Positions 1 to 7,300 of a stretch of DNA of 23,855 nt are shown here, piece by piece. A program made the translations under genes and the position numbers. Positions within the stretch are counted from its first letter, which is position 1, and each line of letters starts with the position of its first letter. The DNA lies in assembly GCA_035560555.1 (NCBI GenBank), contig DATMZF010000007.1, positions 1-23,855 of the forward strand, written 5' to 3'. The notes beneath the pieces are model-generated. The model was given only the letters and a program-made list of their open reading frames with translations, did no database searches and was not told the origin of the DNA. Source of the stretch: UBA11090 sp035560555 (GTDB lineage Bacteria; Spirochaetota; Spirochaetia; Treponematales; Rectinemataceae).

Positions 1-181
1 ATAAATATGAGTATTTACGGCGGCGCTATTTTTTACGCCATGGTTTATCGATTGGAATGGGGCGAGGCGGAAAAAATTTCTCCCCTTGAGAAAAAAATGC
101 CCCGGCGGCTTACCGCAATTTTTGCGCTTCCCGCAGGTCATTTATGCCTAAACCAGTCAAGAACATGGCCGGCGCTGACGA

Positions 182-217
182 TATATAGGAAGAGCCCTTA
201 CTATATGCGACATGGAG
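182..217 (+). promoter_or_regulatory. Possible -10 box and ribosome binding site for the first gene
   Basis: A TATATA hexamer lies at 182-187 and a GGAG at 214-217, five bases before the ATG at 223. No convincing -35 box is visible. The sequence before it (1-181) stays open in the gene's frame but translates to an unremarkable peptide. It holds a small GCGG/CCGC hairpin (105-116) followed by AATTTTT, which may be a weak terminator of an upstream gene. I see no gene in 1-222. Confidence 0.3.
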
Positions 218-222
218 TGCCA

Positions 223-1182
223 ATGTTCGTGAGAAGAATCTGCCTGTTTTCTCTCTTCATCTTCGCGCTGATCGCCGAAGCCTCTTCCACGGACAATACG
301 CCATACAGACTGTTCCCGACCCTATACAGAAAGGCTTCCCAGTTTTCCCTGCCCCAGACCGTCTCGAAGCCTTCCTTTCAGGGAGGGGCCGGGACCTTGT
401 CCGACCGCGTCCCGATGCTCGCGAACAATACGGTGGTCGCTTTCTATGGCCATCCTTCTTCCAGAAAAATGGGCATCCTGGGGCTTTACTCCAAAGAAGA
501 ACTCGCCCAAAGAGTGAAGACCTATGCCGGCTACTACGATGATGTGAATGGTTCGGACGGGACTGTCTCGGCATATTATATCATCTACGGCACCTGCTGG
601 CCGGGCGGAGAAATCGGGTACCTCAAGGATTCAACCCTGGAGGAGTATATAGCCTATGCGCAGTCACAGGGCATGATCGTCTTCGTGGACCACCAGATCG
701 GCAAATATACGGTGAAGGAATCGATGGAGAAGATTCTTCCTTTCCTCAAATATCCCAATGTGCATCTCGCGATTGATCCAGAATGGAGGACGCTCATCCC
801 GATGAAGGAAATAGGCTCCATCACCGCCGAAGAGCTGAACCAGGCGCAGCGGATCATGCAGGACTACATCGTCGCCAATAATATTCCCGGCATCCGGATG
901 CTGGTGGTCCATCAGTTTCACGAAAAGATGATCCTGAATAGGGATAGGGTGAAAGCGGATCTCGACAGGGTTCTTCTCGTGCATACCGCCGATGGTTTTG
1001 GAAGCCCCTCTCTCAAGAGAAGCACATACTCCCTCATCGCCAAGGCCGAGAACCTGCCCGTGAAGGGGTTTAAGCTTTTCTTCAAGTCCGATTTTCCCTT
1101 GGCCGGCTGGGATAATCCCCTCCTTTCGCCCGCCGAGGTGATGGCGCTCGATCCCAGACCCGGCCTCATAATATATCAGTAA
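223..1182 (+). CDS. Secreted conserved protein of unknown function
   Basis: The product is 319 residues when started at the ATG at 223, which has a GGAG five bases upstream. An in-frame ATG lies at 205, and the frame is open back to position 7, but only the 223 start opens directly on a signal peptide: MFVRR, a hydrophobic stretch, then a plausible cleavage after AEA near residue 20. The mature part contains FYGHP, DHQIGK, HLAIDPEW, VVHQF, DGFG and, at the extreme C-terminus, a LSPAEVMALDP-type ending. I recall the same combination from uncharacterised secreted proteins of Actinobacteria and Chloroflexota that look like TIM barrels. Alternating beta and alpha segments fit that fold, and the conserved acidic, His and aromatic residues suggest a carbohydrate-related pocket, but no activity can be assigned. 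The gene stands alone and is followed by a possible terminator. Confidence 0.75.
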   Translation: MFVRRICLFSLFIFALIAEASSTDNTPYRLFPTLYRKASQFSLPQTVSKPSFQGGAGTLSDRVPMLANNTVVAFYGHPSSRKMGILGLYSKEELAQRVKTYAGYYDDVNGSDGTVSAYYIIYGTCWPGGEIGYLKDSTLEEYIAYAQSQGMIVFVDHQIGKYTVKESMEKILPFLKYPNVHLAIDPEWRTLIPMKEIGSITAEELNQAQRIMQDYIVANNIPGIRMLVVHQFHEKMILNRDRVKADLDRVLLVHTADGFGSPSLKRSTYSLIAKAENLPVKGFKLFFKSDFPLAGWDNPLLSPAEVMALDPRPGLIIYQ

Positions 1183-1246
1183 GCTCGCAAATTGCCGCTT
1201 CATTCCCACCGAAACATGGTAGAATATCCATATCTTTAACTTGAGG

Positions 1247-1270
1247 CTTGTTCCTCCGGGACAAGTTGTC
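1247..1270 (+). promoter_or_regulatory. Small dyads in the leader region upstream of the giant gene
   Basis: CTTGT (1247-1251) can pair with ACAAG (1261-1265) around a nine-base loop. The same ACAAG can instead be part of the dyad GACAA-G-TTGTC (1260-1270), so the two pairings exclude each other. No known riboswitch consensus was recognised. The function is unknown and the pairing could be chance. Confidence 0.2.
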
Positions 1271-1303
1271 GAAAAGATAATAGAGACAGATCGTTTTATT
1301 TCC

Positions 1304-1341
1304 CAAAGCCGGATGGAGCCGCGTGGTGGCTTTGTTTTTTT
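1304..1341 (+). terminator. Possible Rho-independent terminator
   Basis: CAAAGCC (1304-1310) pairs with GGCTTTG (1328-1334) as a seven-base-pair stem around a 17-base loop, followed directly by seven T residues (1335-1341). It lies 122 bases after the first gene's stop and 58 bases before the next start. It may terminate the first gene, or attenuate the second if transcription begins further upstream. Confidence 0.5.
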
Positions 1342-1355
1342 CGCGAATTTGTGGT

Positions 1356-1371
1356 AGCTATCTAGGTAGCT
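1356..1371. promoter_or_regulatory. Palindromic 16-base element before the giant gene
   Basis: AGCTATCTAGGTAGCT is an almost perfect inverted repeat; the only imperfect pair is T/G, which would wobble-pair in RNA. It sits 28 bases before the ATG at 1400, between the possible terminator and the ribosome binding site (GGGAG at 1388-1392). It could be an operator or a small RNA hairpin. No convincing sigma-70 promoter is visible beside it. TATAAG at 1381-1386 is too close to the start codon to be a normal -10 box. Confidence 0.3.
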
Positions 1372-1399
1372 CATCGTCGTTATAAGAGGGAGAAGACCC

Positions 1400-4300
1400 A
1401 TGTCCTTTATGAAGAAAACCCTGACCGCCGTATTCGTTTTTGCCATAGCGTGCAATTTATTCGTATTCGGATATGACCCTCCCCAAGGCGCCTTCTTCCT
1501 GCGCTCGCTCTATTCTCCCTGGGGCCTGGCGTCGACGCCAACGGTCACGGGACCCGCCTCACCCTGGGCTTCGCTCTTGAATCCTTCCGTGACGGGAGGC
1601 AGCCAGCTCACCCAGATCGAAGGCTCGTATACCGGAATCACCGATTTCGGGACCGCGGCCCAAGGGTGGGGATCGGGCGCGGCCCTATCCTTCTCGATGC
1701 CGGTTCCCTATGGCGTCTGGGGGGGCAACGCCAGCTTCTTCTCCGCCCCCGGAACGATGACCGATATGGATCTTGGCACGTTCGGTACCATAAGGGCGAG
1801 TTTTTCCAAGGATCTTCTTTCCACGCTCTACATCGGAAGCGCAATCGATATCACCCTCGGTGGAAACGCCAATTTCGGGTGGGGCGTTGGCCTGGACCTT
1901 GGAGCCACGTGGTTCGCGGGCAATCTCGGATTCCTCAAGGATACGAGATTCGGTCTATCCATTCTCGATATCGGCAAAGGCTATTCGACCGTGCCCCTGA
2001 CGGGCATCTTCGGAGGCGCCGCGAGTTCCTATCCGTCCGCGTTCACCCTTGGACTGGGAATGAGAAGCTATCTTCTCCAGTCCTACAACTGGAATCTCGA
2101 TGTGGCGATCGATCTCTGGAGCCCTTCATTCCAAGACCTGGGAGCCGATCTCTCCGTCGGATTCGGGTTCAGGGAATATGTTTCGATGCGTATGGGCTGG
2201 TCCATTGGGCTGCGTGATACGATAGCGGGATCGGGAAGAAGCTACCTGCCCTCATTGGGTCTCTCCGCCACCATTCCTCTCGGCAAGGGACTGACACTCG
2301 GCAAGCGTACTTATAAAGATGCATCCATAGGCGGCTCCCTCGCCATCGCTCCCCTCTATGATTCCCTCTACGCGATGGGGGCGGGCTTCAACCTGAGTTT
2401 CGGCATAAAAGATAAGTCGGCTCCGGTGATCCAAGCCGAGCTGCCCGTGCCGTTCCGCGGTACCGCCTATATCTCCCCCGACGGCGACGGCGAACAGGAT
2501 ACCTTGACGATTCCCGTGAAGATTTCCGATGAGCGGTACATCGCGGGCTGGAAGATGACCGTGGAAGACAAATCTTCCGGAAAAACCATAAAGACCCTCG
2601 GCACGGACAACGACAGAGTGGAGACGGTCAGCGGACTTGGCGTCCTGGGCGACGCGCTCATCTACACAAAGAAAAATGTCGATGTTCCCGCTTCCATCGT
2701 GTGGGACGGCCGCGACGACCTGGGAATGAAGGTCCCCGATGGCGCGTATACGGTGAGCCTCGTCTCCTGGGACGACAACGGCAACAACAACCTCGACTAC
2801 CAGAGCTGCATAACCGTGGTCGTGGACGCGAAAAAGCCGCAAGCCAATGTCTGGCCGCTCGAGCCTTCGATGCTGTTCAGCCCCGATGGGGATGGAAGCA
2901 AGGACAACATCACATTCAGAAGCGCCGGGTCGCCTGAGAAAACCTGGACGATCGATGTAGCCGACGCTTCGGGGAAAGTCATCAGGGCCATTGAATATGA
3001 AGTGAGCGCTCCCCGCGATTTCACCTGGGACGGCACCGCCAACGACGGCAAGCGAGTCCTCGACGGCACCTACAGCCTCAAGCTCTCCGCCAAGGATGAG
3101 GCCGGCAACAAGGCGGTCAGCGAAGTAAGAAATATAGCGGTCGATACCACAAGACCTGCCGTGACTATCGCGACGGACGAATTGGTCATGAGCCCAAACG
3201 GCGACGGCGCCCACGATTCGCTCCATATAACGACTTCCGTCGAATCTTTCGCGGGCTTGGAGTCGTGGAAAATTTTCGTCCTCGATCCCGAGAGGAAGGA
3301 AGTGTGGACGGTTTCGGGCGGAGCCGACGCGTATCCGGAAAAATCCTATCTCTTTACCGGGGTATCCTCCAAGGGAGAAACGCTCGTCGACGGTCAGTTC
3401 GAGGCGGGCGTGGAGCTCCGCTACGCGAACGGCTACAGCCCCCAGAAGCTCTCGGCTCCCTTCTATATGGACAGGACGCCCCCTTCGGCGTCGATAGCGC
3501 TCTCGGACGAGAACAATGTCTTCAGCCCGGACAACGACGGCAGCAGGGACAAGTTCATCTTCTCCTTTAAAAGTACGGATGAGGACACATGGAATCTTAT
3601 CATCCGCGACGCCCAGAAGAGTGAGAAAGTGGTCAGGCGCTACACGCAGATCCTTCCCGAGGCGCTCGAATGGAACGGCCGCGATGATCAGGGCAAGATT
3701 GTGCCCGACGGCGAATACGAAGTGTATGTTTTCGCGGTGGACAGGGCCGGCAACAGCTTCGCCACGACATCGAACAGGGTGCGCGTGGATACGAGAAAGC
3801 CGACGATCGCGCTCAGCCTGAACCGCGAAGCTTTCAGCCCCAACAATGACGGAATCGCCGAGAGCGTGACGGTGAGTCCCGAGATAGAAACGAAGGAAGG
3901 ACTCGTCTCCTGGAAGTTCGCGATCGTCGGCGACGGCAAAGACGCGAAGGGCGGATTATCCTTCGGCAGCGACTCGGGCGACACGCTCGCCGCGACCTAT
4001 GTTTTCGAAGGCAAGGACAAAGAGAGCCGCGCTCTCCCCGAAGGCCGATACAAGGCGCAGCTTGAGCTCAGCTACATAAATGGATTCGTGGCGAAAGTCG
4101 AGAGCGCGGAGATGCTCCTCGACAGGACGTATCCCAGCGCGCAGGTGAAGGCCGACAAAGTCTCCTTCAATCCGGCCGGCGGAGCATCGCAATCCAAGGT
4201 CAGCATCACGCAATCCGGAACCAAAGAAGATCTCTGGCTAGCCAAGGTTCTGGACAGCAAGGGAAATGCCGTAAAAAAATGGAACTTCGCTGGCGAGCTG

Positions 4301-7300
4301 CCCTCTCTGGCTTGGGACGGCGTGGGCGATTCGGGTCTCATAGTGCCCGATGGCGCTTACAAATATATGGTCGAAGCCATGGATAAGGCCGGGAACGGCT
4401 TCGCCTCACGCGAAATCGCCATGGAAGTGGATACGCAGAAAAAGGAAGTGAAGCTGGCGACCGACAGTCTCGGCTTCAGCCCTAACGGCGATGGGGTCAA
4501 GGATGTCTTGACCTTGAGCTCGGACGCGACTGCCGGGACGAAGCTGACCGGCTGGACGCTCTGGATCGTCCAGGCGGAAGCCAGTTCGGAGATTTCTTCG
4601 GACAGGAAGGCCGTGAAATCCTGGCAGGGGGGCTTGGTCCTTCCTCGCAGTTTTGAGTGGAATGGCCAGTCCGATTCCGGCATCGCGGTTCCCGATGGCG
4701 CCTACACCGCGATTCTCGGCATTTCCTATCCCAATGGCGACAAGGCGGAGACGAAGGTGGGGCCTTTCATTGTCGACAGGATCGCCCCGCGCGCGACCGT
4801 CGCCCCATCGGTACCCATTTTCTCCCCCAATGGCGATGGCGTATTCGACACGATTACCCTGGCTCAGGAAGGATCCGCGGGCGATGTTTTCGGCGGGACC
4901 ATGAACAACGCCAAGGGTGAGGTCGTTGGCACGTGGTCGTGGAACGAAAAGCTTGAATCGCTCGTATGGGACGGAAAGGACGGACAGGGAACTATAGTAC
5001 CCGACGGCAGCTACTATTATGAACTCGCGTCTTCCGACGCAGGCGGCAATAGCTACTCCTCCGGCAAGCTTCCCATAGGAATCGAGACCGAAAAGAAGGC
5101 GGTGCGGCTGGACATCGATCAGCGCGCGTTCAGCCCTAACGGCGATGGAATCAAGGATAAGCTTGCTCTGGAAGCCAGCGCGACTTCGCCGACGAAACTG
5201 GCCGAGTGGACGATGTGGATCGCGCAGGCCGACGCCGGTTCCGAGAGCAGAAAAGCGGTGAAATCCTGGCAGGGCGGAGCGGTTCTGCCGCGCGGCTTCG
5301 AGTGGAACGGTCAGTCCGATTCCGGCATAGCCGCCCCCGACGGCGCCTATATCGCCCTTCTGAACGTCACGTATCCCAACGGTGACAAGGCGGAAACGAA
5401 AGTGGGACCGTTCGCCGTGGACAGAATAGCGCCACGCGCGAGCGTGAGCGCCAACCTGAGCCTTTTCTCCCCCAACGGCGACGGAGTCCTCGATACGATC
5501 ACCTTCGCGCAGGAAGGCACGGCGGGCGACATCTATCGCGGAACGGTCAGCACCGCCAAGGGCGACATCATCAATAGCTGGGCGTGGAGCGACAAGCTCG
5601 ACAGCCTCGTGTGGAATGGAAAGGACAGCACCGGGAGCATCGTGCCGGATGGAAGCTATACCTATGAATTGGTCTCTTCCGACGCAGGTGGCAACAGCTA
5701 CTCCTCCGGCAAACTTCCGATCAGCGTGGAAACGGAGAAGAAAGCGGTGCGCCTGAGCGTGGATCAGCGCAGCCTGAGCCCCAACGGCGACGGGTTCCGC
5801 GACGATCTTGGCTTGAATGTTTTCGTCCAGGCGCCCGAACGCGTGAAGAGTTACGAACTGCGCATCGTCGCCCAGGAAGGCCCGATGGCCATGAACGCGG
5901 TGAGAGTATGGAAGGGCAGCGCGGCGCCCCAGAAAGCGCTGTGGAAGGGCGAAGCCGATTCAGGCGTCCAGGCTCCCGATGGCCGATACGCCGCCAGCAT
6001 AACGGTACATTACTTCAACGGCGACGTGATCGAAGCCTCGGCGCCCACCATCCTCCTCGACAGGGTTATGCCGAAAATCGAGGTGAGCGCATCGCTGGAG
6101 ATAATCTCCCCCAACGGCGACGGCAGGTCCGACAGCGTCGATATCAGGCAGAGCTCGCTTCCCGGCGATGATTGGACGGGCTCAATCAGGGCGGCTGATG
6201 GCAGGGTGGTGAAGACCTTCGCGTGGCAGGACGAGGCGCGCAGCTTTACCTGGGACGGCCGGGACGATACCGGGTCTCTCGTACGGGACGGAAAATACCG
6301 TTACAGCGCGGAAGCGGTGGACGGCGCCGGCAACAAGACGGTCAGCCCCGAGGTCGCCGTCACGGTGGAAACCGAGAAAAAGGCCATCCGCCTGGACGTC
6401 GATTCGCTGGCCTTCAGTCCCAACGGCGATGGAACGCGCGATGAGATAAGCATAGGCGCCATCGTTCAGGCGCCCGAGCGCGTGAAAACCTACGAATTGA
6501 GCATCGTGGCGCAGGATGGCCCGATGGCCATGAGCGCGGTCAGAACCTGGAAGGGCAACGGCGCGCCGCCCCAGAAAGTTCAGTGGAAGGGCGAGGCCGA
6601 TTCCGGCATGCAGGCCCCCGATGGACGCTACGTGGCCGGCATCAAGGTGAACTATTTCAATGGGGACGAGATCGGCGCGTCGACTCAGGCGATTCTCCTC
6701 GACAGGATCATGCCGAGGATCAGCGTGAGCGCCTCGCTCGGCATCATATCCCCCAACGGCGACGGCAGATCCGACGGCGTCGAAATCACGCAAAATTCCC
6801 TCGTCGGCGACAACTGGATCGGCAACATAAAAGCGGCCGACGGAAGGATCGTGAAAGGCTATACCTGGCAGAACGAAGCGCAGAGCTTCTCCTGGAACGG
6901 CGTGGACGACACCGGAGCCGTCGTGCGCGACGGCATCTACCGATACAGCGCCGAGGCAGTGGACGGCGCCGGCAACAGGACGGTTAGCCCCGAAATCGCC
7001 ATAACCGTGGAATCCGAGAAAAAGACGGTGAGGCTGGACGCGAATACGCTCGCCTTCAGCCCGAACGGCGACGGCAAGAAGGACAGCATTCTCTTCGGCG
7101 TCCGCGCCCAATATCCCGAAAGAATCAAGAGCTTCGAGCTTCTCATCGTGCAGGAAGGTTCGGGCGCGTCGAATCTTCCAGTGAAGAGCTGGAGAGGCGC
7201 TTCCGATATCATGGGCCAGTATTTCTGGGATGGAGTGACCGACTCGGGACTTCCGGCCCCCGATGGCAATTATCGCGCGAAACTCTCCGTTCTCTATATG

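Noticed and set aside
7..222. N-terminal extension of the first gene to the ATG at position 7
   Set aside because: The extra 72 residues show no coding-like features and would bury a good signal peptide; the ATG at 223 has a ribosome binding site.
1304..1371. Cyclic-di-GMP riboswitch, suggested by CAAAGCC and a GGTAGC element
   Set aside because: The surrounding conserved GEMM positions and tetraloop/receptor arrangement could not be found; the CAAAGCC is better explained as a terminator stem.
1381..1386. TATAAG as the -10 box of the giant gene
   Set aside because: It would place the transcription start inside or after the ribosome binding site at 1388-1392, and no -35 box is visible.
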